A stretch of DNA of 64,000 nucleotides from NCBI GenBank assembly GCA_030263475.1, contig SZPC01000011.1:51595-115594 (forward strand), given 5' to 3'. A program made the position numbers and the translations under genes. Positions 55,240 to 63,196 of this stretch are shown piece by piece. How positions within the stretch are numbered: the first letter of the stretch is position 1; each line of letters begins with the position of its first letter. The notes beneath the pieces were generated by a model. It was not told the DNA's origin and did no database searches. It was given only the letters and a program-made list of their open reading frames with translations. The stretch comes from OLB4 sp002050165 (GTDB taxonomy: Bacteria > Bacteroidota > Ignavibacteria > Tepidaquicellales > Tepidaquicellaceae).

Positions 55240-56844
55240 GTGAATAAAAAATTCAGAAATAAATCACTTCATAAAAGTAATCCCCAAAACAAAATTGGTG
55301 AGCCGATTTTAGAAAAGCAGATTGATAGATACTTCTGGTTAATTATCCCGTTGCTGACTATCGTTTACTATTATATTAGCAATATATCAGTAGGATTTTA
55401 TCAGGATGATGAAATTGCACAATATATTAATATGATTGATTTCTGGCACGATCCGTTTATAATTCTTGGTAATGCACCTAAGCCCGGATATAAAATATTC
55501 ATGGTACTTCCGGCTCTAATAGGTTATGATGCAGTGTTACTGATGAATTCGTTAATAGCATCACTTGCTGTATTTCTTTCCTACAAATTGCTGAAAGCCT
55601 ATGAAGTTCAATATGCATTTTTAGGTGCAGTTCTTCTGGCGCTTCAACCATTGTTTTTTGACCTGTCATTTAGATCGTATTCGGAAATATTTACTGCGCT
55701 TTTAGTTGCAATTTTGCTTTTGTCTTATAAACGGCAACATTACTTTCTCGCAGCATTAACAGGTGGCTATATTTTTACTGTGAGACAGGAATTTGCTTTG
55801 TTCCTGATCGTGTTTATTGTAATTCTCCTTAGGGATAAAAGATACATTGCGCTTAGCGGGATGATTATTTTTCCACTCTTGTACGATTTACTTGGGTTTA
55901 TGAAAACCGGCGATATACTTTTCATCCTGAGTGAAATGCAAAAAGTTGCAGGTTTAGAATATCAGTCGCAGGGATTGTTTCATTATTTTAAGGTCTATGT
56001 TTACATCATAGGACCGGTTTCGTTGCTGTTATTTGCGTATGGTTTCTTTGGATTCATTCAGGATACATCTAAGGCAAAAGAATACCTTGTGAAGTATTTA
56101 TTATTTTACGTGATTTTCGTTTCAATATTTATTGCTCAAGTACTTACGATGATTAACGACGGACCTAATCCCGGTAACTGGCGTTATCTACTGCATCTTT
56201 CACCTGTCTGTGTTTTTTTTGCAACACTTGGCTTTAATAAACTTGCAGATGATAAATTCAGAAATTCGGGTTATATTCTTGCCGTTGTAACAGTGTTTTT
56301 CACGTTATTGTTCTCATCGAAAAAAACCGATGGGTTCAAATTACTTGACCAACCTGATTTTACAAATCTCTTTATAATTATTGCTGCGTTTATTCTGACT
56401 TTGATTATGTCCAGACAATCCGTTCGCTCATATCTCGATAAATTGTCAATTTCAATGATTGTGTTAGCTGTAATTTCACTTCTGATTTTATTTGAACCCC
56501 GACAACTTTCTCAGGAAAATGCCGCAATGAAATCCATCGCTGAGAAACTTGACAGTTATGAAAAAATTGATTCAAAAACAGTTCTTGCAAACCATTCATT
56601 CCTGAAATTCTATTCTGGAGCATACAAAAATAATCCTTCAAATTTCGGATCAATTGAGTCAAGCAGGTTAAATGAGTTAAATCCTGGGTCAATTGTTGTA
56701 TGGGAGTCCCATTACGGATACAGACCGGAGTGGGGATTAGATGTTAATTTACCGGAGCTACAGGATACGACAAGGTTTGATTTGCTGGATCAGTTAATAA
56801 CTCCTGATAAGAAATTCGCAGCATTTATATTTCAGAAAAAATGA
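55240..56844 (+). CDS. GT-C-type polyprenyl-phosphate-dependent glycosyltransferase (GT39/GT83-like membrane protein)
   Basis: A 534-residue membrane protein with about 10-12 helices and a C-terminal soluble tail of about 120 residues. After the first helix comes the acidic loop FYQDDEIAQY, the usual catalytic position in GT-C enzymes. VRQEFALF and a long loop near NPGNWRYLLHLSP also resemble this class. It would transfer a sugar from a polyprenyl-phosphate donor outside the cytoplasm. The frame opens at TTG 55231, but GTG 55240 is chosen because a -7 box overlaps the TTG. It overlaps the epimerase gene by 4 bp. Confidence 0.75.
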   Translation: MNKKFRNKSLHKSNPQNKIGEPILEKQIDRYFWLIIPLLTIVYYYISNISVGFYQDDEIAQYINMIDFWHDPFIILGNAPKPGYKIFMVLPALIGYDAVLLMNSLIASLAVFLSYKLLKAYEVQYAFLGAVLLALQPLFFDLSFRSYSEIFTALLVAILLLSYKRQHYFLAALTGGYIFTVRQEFALFLIVFIVILLRDKRYIALSGMIIFPLLYDLLGFMKTGDILFILSEMQKVAGLEYQSQGLFHYFKVYVYIIGPVSLLLFAYGFFGFIQDTSKAKEYLVKYLLFYVIFVSIFIAQVLTMINDGPNPGNWRYLLHLSPVCVFFATLGFNKLADDKFRNSGYILAVVTVFFTLLFSSKKTDGFKLLDQPDFTNLFIIIAAFILTLIMSRQSVRSYLDKLSISMIVLAVISLLILFEPRQLSQENAAMKSIAEKLDSYEKIDSKTVLANHSFLKFYSGAYKNNPSNFGSIESSRLNELNPGSIVVWESHYGYRPEWGLDVNLPELQDTTRFDLLDQLITPDKKFAAFIFQKK

Positions 56845-57785
56845 CGACAAATTATAGCGGTAAATGTATCGTTTACGGTGGTGGTGGCTTCATCGGGTCT
56901 AATCTCACAGGGTTGTTACTTGAGAGAGGGTATGAAGTATGCGTGTTCGATAAACTAAATTTTTCAAAAAAAAATATTGAAGAATATCTGGATAGAATAA
57001 AAATAATTGAAGGTGATTTTTATAACGAAGCGGATTTGAAAAATTCACTTGCAGGCGCTGATTTTGTCTTTCACCTTGTCAGTTCTACAATACCTGCAAC
57101 GTCTAACAGGAATCCGGTTTACGATGCAGAAACAAATTTAATATCGACACTTCATCTTTTGGAAGAATGTGTTTTACAGAAAGTGAAAAAAGTAATTTTT
57201 ATTTCATCCGGTGGAACCGTTTACGGAAATCCGGAAACAGTGCCCGTTAAAGAATCGCAATACGGTCATCCGATTTGCTCTTATGGCATAATAAAGAAAA
57301 CAATTGAAGATTACTTTTTCATGTATAATAAGTTATACGGATTGAACTATAATGTCTTCCGGCTATCAAATCCGTACGGATTAAAACAGAGTCCGCACTT
57401 TGCACAAGGCGCAGTAGCAGTATTTTTATATAAAGCTATAAAAGGCATCCCGATTGAAATCTGGGGCGATGGTAGCGTTGTACGGGATTACATTTATATA
57501 TCTGATGTTGTTGAAATCCTTGCAGATTCCCTAACTAAAGATTTTAATGAAAAAGTCTTTAACCTTAGTTCAGGAAAAGGTTTAAACCTTAACGAGTTAA
57601 TAGAGAAAATTTCAGGTGTACTGAAATTCAAGCCGGATGTTCGTTATTCACCTTCCCGTAACGTTGATTTAAAAGTGAATATTCTCGACAATTCTTTAGT
57701 AAGGGAGCGATTTAAAAAAGTACCCTTAGTTTCAATTGAAGAAGGATTAAAATTAACTGCAGAATTTTTAAAAAAAATTGACTGA
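56841..57785 (+). CDS. NAD-dependent sugar epimerase/dehydratase (UDP-glucose 4-epimerase-like)
   Basis: A 314-residue extended SDR. The cofactor loop is GGGGFIGSN, the catalytic region has ISSGGTVYGNP and YGIIKK (Tyr/Lys pair), and the late SNPYG and GDGSVVRDYIYISDVV blocks are typical of UDP-hexose 4-epimerases and related enzymes. It probably makes a nucleotide sugar for the adjacent glycosyltransferases. The substrate is not certain. It overlaps both neighbours (4 and 8 bp). Confidence 0.88.
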   Translation: MTTNYSGKCIVYGGGGFIGSNLTGLLLERGYEVCVFDKLNFSKKNIEEYLDRIKIIEGDFYNEADLKNSLAGADFVFHLVSSTIPATSNRNPVYDAETNLISTLHLLEECVLQKVKKVIFISSGGTVYGNPETVPVKESQYGHPICSYGIIKKTIEDYFFMYNKLYGLNYNVFRLSNPYGLKQSPHFAQGAVAVFLYKAIKGIPIEIWGDGSVVRDYIYISDVVEILADSLTKDFNEKVFNLSSGKGLNLNELIEKISGVLKFKPDVRYSPSRNVDLKVNILDNSLVRERFKKVPLVSIEEGLKLTAEFLKKID

Positions 57786-58506
57786 TAATTCAAATATAAG
57801 TCTGACAGCTTTTTTCCCCGCTTATTATGACGAAGGTAATATTGGCAAAGTAGTTCATCAATGTGTGAAAGTTATGGAGGAGATGAAACTCAGGGATTAC
57901 GAAATCATTATTATCGAAGATGGCAGCCCTGATAAAACCGCTGAAGTTGCGGATGAACTGGCTTTGCAGTATGAAAAAGTCCGGGTAATACACCATGAAA
58001 AAAATTTAGGATATGGCGCTACGCTTAAAGATGGTTTCCTAAACGCAAAAATGGAGTATGTTTTTTATTCCGATGGCGATAATCAGTTCGATTTAAGTGA
58101 ACTTAAAAAGTTCGTAGCTTTGCTGCCATATACAGATATTGTTGTAGGCTACAGGCGCGACAAGGAATATTCGCTGTACAGAAAATTCACTTCGCTGTGT
58201 TACAATTATTTTCTCCGGCTGTTGTTCAATATTCACTATTGGGATATAGACTGCGCGTTTAAACTTTTTAAACGTGATTTGTTTGATAAGATTGATATAG
58301 TATCTGTGGATGCTTTTATTGATGCGGAAATAATGTTGAAAGCAAAGTTAGCCGGGTATTCTGTAACTGAAATGGGCGTTAAACATTTACCCCGACTTGA
58401 CGGAATTTCAACGGGAGCCAGACCATCAGTAATTTTCAGGACAATTAAAGAAGTTTTGGATTACCGGAAAGAATATATCAGGGAAATGTCAAAAAAAGTG
58501 ACATAA
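57778..58506 (+). CDS. Family-2 glycosyltransferase, polyprenyl-phosphate sugar synthase-like
   Basis: A 242-residue GT2 enzyme with FFPAYYDEGNI, IIEDGSPDKT, and the metal-binding SDGDNQF. DCAFKLFKRDLF and VGYRRDKEYS resemble the DPM/GtrB-like group. It has no membrane tail. It may make the polyprenyl-phosphate donor used by the GT-C enzyme encoded two genes upstream, a common pairing (inference). The start is TTG, inside the end of the epimerase gene. Confidence 0.87.
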   Translation: MTDNSNISLTAFFPAYYDEGNIGKVVHQCVKVMEEMKLRDYEIIIIEDGSPDKTAEVADELALQYEKVRVIHHEKNLGYGATLKDGFLNAKMEYVFYSDGDNQFDLSELKKFVALLPYTDIVVGYRRDKEYSLYRKFTSLCYNYFLRLLFNIHYWDIDCAFKLFKRDLFDKIDIVSVDAFIDAEIMLKAKLAGYSVTEMGVKHLPRLDGISTGARPSVIFRTIKEVLDYRKEYIREMSKKVT

Positions 58507-58633
58507 AATTTTCCGTTTTATAATACAATTCTCTCCGTTAAAATAATAAAATCGTAGAGATACAATCATAGTATTGCGGAGACCTTTTAAGAGATTTGTC
58601 CTCACAATTACAAAGTCAAAAGCTGTACGAAGA

Positions 58634-59008
58634 TTAATTTTTAATTACTTTGTAACCGACTTCAGTGATAGCATTCTCTATATCTTCAGCGCTTAAAGCA
58701 CCTTCAACGTACTCAACTTTAACAATCTTTTTTTCGTGATCGGCTTTTACATTTTTCATGCCGTTAAGAGCCATCACACTTTTTTCGATTGTTTTCTCGC
58801 AACCGGTACAAGTCATACCCTCACACTTTATCTCCATATTAACCAGTTTTAAATTCTGTTTATCCTCATCAACATTATTAACTCCGGAAGAAGGTTCTCC
58901 GGTTGATTTATTATTATCGGTTGCAGTTTCCGATTGTTCCTGCCCGCAGCCAGCAATAAAAAATGTCGTGATTAGAATTATCCCGATTATATTTAATGTT
59001 TTCTTCAT
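58634..59008 (-). CDS. Lipoprotein with heavy-metal-associated (HMA) domain
   Basis: A 124-residue protein. The signal peptide ends in a lipobox with Cys21 (FFIAGCGQ), so it should be anchored outside the cytoplasm. A low-complexity linker (about 22-55) precedes one HMA domain with the metal motif GMTCTGC (C67, C70). HMA domains bind copper, zinc or mercury. Here it could be a periplasmic metal carrier or sensor. It lies 49 bp after a homologous exported HMA gene. By hand alignment the two HMA domains are about 46% identical over 65 positions. Confidence 0.87.
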   Translation of the reverse strand: MKKTLNIIGIILITTFFIAGCGQEQSETATDNNKSTGEPSSGVNNVDEDKQNLKLVNMEIKCEGMTCTGCEKTIEKSVMALNGMKNVKADHEKKIVKVEYVEGALSAEDIENAITEVGYKVIKN

Positions 59009-59057
59009 TTCGTATGTATTTTTTTTGTTCCTGGATTATTGATTAAAAAATTCCGGG

Positions 59058-59381
59058 TTAGTTGTCTCTCACTTTATACCCCGAATCGTTAATTGTCTTT
59101 TCAAGTTTGTCCTTTGTAACTTTCTTATTATCGAATTTAATTGTTACAGTTTTTTTCTTGTGGTTCGCTTTCACTTCTTTAACACCGTTCAATTTTAAGA
59201 GACGTTTTTCAACAGTACGTTCACAAGAGGTACAAGCCATTCCATCGCATTTAATTGTGATGATACGAAAATCGTCATCTTGTAAAATTAAAGAACGGGT
59301 TATTAAATGCGATGCATCTGTTGAAGTTGGTAACATAAAATTTGAAGTATATATAGCTAAAGCCAGAATTAAAATTTTCAT
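59058..59381 (-). CDS. Exported heavy-metal-associated (HMA) domain protein
   Basis: A 107-residue protein. The ATG at 59381 gives a short signal peptide (MKILILALAIYTSNF) and avoids overlap with the methyltransferase gene. An upstream start at 59432 is also open. The HMA domain holds GMACTSC (C50, C53). There is no lipobox, so it may be periplasmic. It is the tandem relative of the lipoprotein at 58634-59008. No P-type metal ATPase or efflux system lies nearby. Confidence 0.82.
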   Translation of the reverse strand: MKILILALAIYTSNFMLPTSTDASHLITRSLILQDDDFRIITIKCDGMACTSCERTVEKRLLKLNGVKEVKANHKKKTVTIKFDNKKVTKDKLEKTINDSGYKVRDN

Positions 59382-59391
59382 TACTCTTTTG

Positions 59392-60081
59392 TTAAATAGT
59401 TTTAACAGCTTTAACGAAATATTGTCCGCCAAGCGGTATATAACTTAGTAAACCTTCAACCGGTCTTAAGAATTTCAATGCTGCAGGGAAATATAAAGTA
59501 TATTTTTTCCGGTCAACTTTAAAATTGGCGGATTTAATAAGACTAACAGATTCTTTCATAGTTAACAGGATTGCATCCGCATCCCATTTACAATCTCTCA
59601 CGATTTTTTGTGTTATCGGATTATAGGGATTGTGTTCAAAAATGTATATTACACCCCCCGGTCGTAAAAGTGAATTTATAGTTTCGATGGAAAGTTTCCG
59701 GAGTTCAGGTTCAATGTGATGAAAAACGCATGAAACAAAAATAAGGTCGAAACTATTGATATAGGTATTAACACTTTCACTATTCAAAGAGAAAAAATTC
59801 ACGTCCGGATTTTCACCTTTTGCAATTTCAAGACTTTTAGTTGAAATATCACATCCGGAAATTTTTGATTCGGAGAAGAATTTTTTGAATTCTTTAATAT
59901 TGCGACCAATCCCGCAACCGAAATCAAGTATTGAGCCGGGGTCAAAGCCGATTGTTTTTTTTACAATGTCAATTTTGTATTCCGCAAAATAAGAATTATC
60001 CTCACCGAAAAATTTGAGATCTTCCTCGAGAGTTTTTTCGTATTCGTTCGCGTAATTATCGAAATCAACTTTTTGAACCAT
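59392..60081 (-). CDS. Class I SAM-dependent methyltransferase
   Basis: A 229-residue methyltransferase. Motif I is ILDFGCGIGRN, motif II SGCDISTKS, then FDLIFVSCVFHHIEP and LLRPGGVIYIFEHNPYNP. The EHNPYNPIT segment is seen in methyltransferases of polysaccharide and lipid pathways, but the substrate is unknown. It overlaps the end of folP by 17 bp and lies 10 bp before the HMA gene. Confidence 0.85.
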   Translation of the reverse strand: MVQKVDFDNYANEYEKTLEEDLKFFGEDNSYFAEYKIDIVKKTIGFDPGSILDFGCGIGRNIKEFKKFFSESKISGCDISTKSLEIAKGENPDVNFFSLNSESVNTYINSFDLIFVSCVFHHIEPELRKLSIETINSLLRPGGVIYIFEHNPYNPITQKIVRDCKWDADAILLTMKESVSLIKSANFKVDRKKYTLYFPAALKFLRPVEGLLSYIPLGGQYFVKAVKTI

Positions 60082-60928
60082 TATAAACTTTATTAAATTT
60101 TATTGCATCTATAACTCTCATTGCTCTTTTATTCTCCTTTACATCGTGAACCCGTATGACATTTGCGCCGTTCATTACCCCGAAGGTGTTAGCCGCGAAT
60201 GTTCCCTCTAATCTGTTTTCAATTTTAACAGGATAAATTTTATCAATGAAGCTCTTTCTGGATACACCGAGAACAACAGGGTAGCCAAGGTCACGTATTT
60301 CCCTCAAATCATTAAGCAATTTCAGGTTGTGTTCAAGAGTCTTCCCGAATCCAATCCCAACATCAGTGAAAATTTGTTTAACTCCGTTAGATTCCGCAAT
60401 ATTAATCGAGTCCTGCAAGTATTCTTTGACTTCATTCGTAACATCCTCGTACACCGGATTAACCTGCATATTTTTAGGTGAACCTTTTATGTGCATTAAA
60501 ATACATGACGCATCATACCTTGATGTAACTTCAGCAATTTTTTCATCCGCTCTGAAGCCGGAAATATCGTTCACTATCTCAACCCCGGCGTTAAGTGCTT
60601 CATCTGCTACATTGCTTTTGTAAGTATCAATTGAAAGCGGAATATCGGTTAAATTTACCAGCTTTTCTATTACAGGAATCACGCGTTGTAACTCTTCGTC
60701 ATCGGAAATTTTATCCGAACCGGGACGCGTTGATTCGCCGCCAATGTCCAAAAAATCCGCGCCGTCTTCAACCATTTGTTCAGCGTCTCTTAATATTTTA
60801 TCAATGTCAGGTTTGTTTTTGTAATATTTCCCCCCGTCTGAGAATGAATCCGGAGTGATATTCAGAACCCCCATAATAAACGTTCTCGATGATAAATCGT
60901 ATGAGTGGTGTTTGAACTTGTACGTCAT
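60065..60928 (-). CDS. folP: Dihydropteroate synthase
   Basis: A 287-residue TIM-barrel enzyme joining dihydropterin pyrophosphate and p-aminobenzoate in folate synthesis. Signatures: MGVLNITPDSFSDGGKY, DIGGESTRPGSDKIS, PLSIDTYKSNVA, VNDISGFR, and DVGIGFGKTLEHN. VLGVSRKSFI and VIRVHDVKENKRAM close the barrel. It lies 42 bp after metG. Confidence 0.97.
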   Translation of the reverse strand: MTYKFKHHSYDLSSRTFIMGVLNITPDSFSDGGKYYKNKPDIDKILRDAEQMVEDGADFLDIGGESTRPGSDKISDDEELQRVIPVIEKLVNLTDIPLSIDTYKSNVADEALNAGVEIVNDISGFRADEKIAEVTSRYDASCILMHIKGSPKNMQVNPVYEDVTNEVKEYLQDSINIAESNGVKQIFTDVGIGFGKTLEHNLKLLNDLREIRDLGYPVVLGVSRKSFIDKIYPVKIENRLEGTFAANTFGVMNGANVIRVHDVKENKRAMRVIDAIKFNKVYNGSKS

Positions 60929-60970
60929 ATTGAAATCCGAAAGAGTTTAAGGGCATTGAGTTTAAAAGTA

Positions 60971-62953
60971 TCAGGAGACATTTGCTCCATCAGTCATTCC
61001 ACCGTCAACAGTTATTATTTTCAGTGATGAACTGTTTTTGGCTGCTAACAACATCCCCTGAGATTCGATACCCATTAATTTTGCTGATTTCAGATTATCG
61101 ACAATAACAACAATTTTCCCGATTAAATCTTCCGGGGAATAATGTTCTGCGATACCGGAAACAATTTGTTTTTCAATATTACCGGACTTAAGCTTTAATT
61201 TATAGAGTTTCTTACTTTTGGGAACAGCTTCGCACGAAAGCACCTTAGCAGTCTTAAGTTTAACTTTTGAGAATTCGTCAATAGTTATTAACTGATTCTG
61301 TTCAGCAGATTCCGTCTGCTTCGGAAGCTCGAGTTGCGGGAATAAAATATGATTCTCCCCGAGCCTGTGTCCGGATTTTAAGACTTCTTCTCCAATTTTA
61401 TCCCAAGTGAAATCCGACATATCCTTATTCAGAACATTTAAAATTTTATCGGATGTGAACGGTATAAACGGAGAGAATAAAATTCCGAGCGAATGAATAA
61501 TCTGGATACAGTTATTTAATACTCCGGCGCATTTATCCTGATTGTTTTTGATAAGATTCCACGGTTCATTATCATTGAAATATTTGTTAGCCATTCTTGC
61601 GCAGTTCATCGTTTCAGTGAGAGCATCTTTAAACCGGAATTTCTCAAAGTGAGATGATATTAAATCTGCCGCTTTTTTTATTTCATCGAATATCTCATTT
61701 TGTGTCTCGTGGTGCTTTGCCGGAACAACATTATCGAATTTTGATTTTGTGAATACCACAACCCGGTTTACAAAGTTGCCGAGGATGGCGGCGAGCTCGT
61801 TATTGTTTTTGTTCACGACGTCTTCCCAGTTGAATTCCGTATCTTTGTTCTCGGGCATATTTGAAGCAATTGCATACCTGATAATATCAGGCTCGTAAAC
61901 CTTCAATACATCTTTTACAACACTGCCTATGCCTTTACTTTTGGAAAATTTTTCTCCACCCATATTCAAGAACTCATTTGCAGGGATATTGTCAACCAAA
62001 ACGTAATCCCCGTGAGCCATTAACATAGCTGGAAAGATTATTGCATGAAAAATTACGTTATCCTTCCCGAGGAAATGAATAAGTTTGGTATCTGGTTGTT
62101 GCCAGTATTCTTTCCACTTATCGGGTTCACCGCGTTCAGTGAACAGATCTTTTGTGGCTGAAATGTACCCGACCGGAGCCTCAATCCAGACATATATCAC
62201 CTTGTCTTTGTATTTATCAATCGGAACTTTAATCCCCCAATCCAGATCGCGCGTTACTGCTCTATCCTGCAAACCCGTTTTGAACCAGCCCTTACAATAG
62301 TTGATTACATTTGGTTTCCAGTTTTTCTTAGCCGAAAGCCATTGGTTTAAATCATCCTGATATTTGCTCAGCGGAAAGTACAATTGTTTTGAATCTTTGA
62401 TGACCGGAGTATCACCGGAAATTTTAGACTTCGGATTTATAAGTTGCAAAGGTGAGAGAGATGAACCGCAGTTTTCACATTGATCGCCACGTGCCTCTTC
62501 GTATCCACACACTGGACAAGTTCCTTCAATAAACCTGTCAGCAAGAAATCTATTCTCCTTTTCCGAAAAAAGTTGTTGATCGTTTTTTTCATATAAGATG
62601 CCTTTATCGTACAACACCTTGAAAAATTCCCGGGCTGTTTCAGTATGGCTTGGATTTGAAGTCCGTGAGTAAATATCAAAAGATATTCCTAAATCAGCGT
62701 ACGACTTTTTATTTGCCTCGTGATATTTATTTATAATCTCAGTTGGTGAAACACCTTCTTTTATTGCGGACATCTCGATTGCAGTACCATATTCATCTGA
62801 ACCACAAACATAAATAATGTCATCGCCATTCAATCGCCGGTATCTGACATAAATATCTGCCGGGAGTAAAGAGCCGGCAATGTGACCGAGGTGAGTATAG
62901 CCATTGGCGTAAGTTAATGCAGATGTTACTATATACTTTTGTTTGGTTTTCAT
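60971..62953 (-). CDS. metG: Methionyl-tRNA synthetase with C-terminal tRNA-binding domain
   Basis: A 660-residue class I synthetase. The HIGH-type motif is THLGHIAGS near the N-terminus. The zinc knuckle has four Cys (CPVCGYEE and CENCGSS). The KMSKS loop is KFSKSKG. The last 110 residues are an EMAPII/Arc1p-like tRNA-binding domain (FSKVKLKTAKVLSCEAV, then KSAKLMGIESQGMLLA). The frame opens 24 codons earlier, but the ATG at 62953 gives the family start (KYIVTSALTYANG). Confidence 0.96.
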   Translation of the reverse strand: MKTKQKYIVTSALTYANGYTHLGHIAGSLLPADIYVRYRRLNGDDIIYVCGSDEYGTAIEMSAIKEGVSPTEIINKYHEANKKSYADLGISFDIYSRTSNPSHTETAREFFKVLYDKGILYEKNDQQLFSEKENRFLADRFIEGTCPVCGYEEARGDQCENCGSSLSPLQLINPKSKISGDTPVIKDSKQLYFPLSKYQDDLNQWLSAKKNWKPNVINYCKGWFKTGLQDRAVTRDLDWGIKVPIDKYKDKVIYVWIEAPVGYISATKDLFTERGEPDKWKEYWQQPDTKLIHFLGKDNVIFHAIIFPAMLMAHGDYVLVDNIPANEFLNMGGEKFSKSKGIGSVVKDVLKVYEPDIIRYAIASNMPENKDTEFNWEDVVNKNNNELAAILGNFVNRVVVFTKSKFDNVVPAKHHETQNEIFDEIKKAADLISSHFEKFRFKDALTETMNCARMANKYFNDNEPWNLIKNNQDKCAGVLNNCIQIIHSLGILFSPFIPFTSDKILNVLNKDMSDFTWDKIGEEVLKSGHRLGENHILFPQLELPKQTESAEQNQLITIDEFSKVKLKTAKVLSCEAVPKSKKLYKLKLKSGNIEKQIVSGIAEHYSPEDLIGKIVVIVDNLKSAKLMGIESQGMLLAAKNSSSLKIITVDGGMTDGANVS

Positions 62954-63068
62954 AGAATGCAATATATTAATCTCAGAGGGGGGATTAAATGTAAGAACGT
63001 TTCTACAGGAAATGCAGTTAATCAAAATTCAGGATTTAATATTTACCGGTTTTTTGCTAGTATAAATA

Positions 63069-63097
63069 TTGACATAACCTGAGAAAATAACTATCTT
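63069..63097 (+). promoter_or_regulatory. Candidate promoter for the secreted protein at 63197
   Basis: TTGACA at 63069-63074 and TATCTT at 63092-63097 are 17 bp apart, a good sigma-70-type layout. Read the other way, TTG and TATCTTGT are 20 bp apart, close to the Bacteroidota form. The leader to the ATG at 63197 would be about 93 nt. Confidence 0.5.
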
Positions 63098-63196
63098 GTT
63101 CCAAATCTTTGTTTACTTTCTTTAACCTTTAATATCAAGCACAAAGATAAAAATCAGTTAAAATTTATTTCATTAAAATTAAATCACGGGGGTATT

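Noticed and set aside
58520..58620. Inverted TCTCCG and CGGAGA after the GT2 gene
   Set aside because: The arms are about 50 nt apart with no T-run after them, so it is not a convincing terminator.
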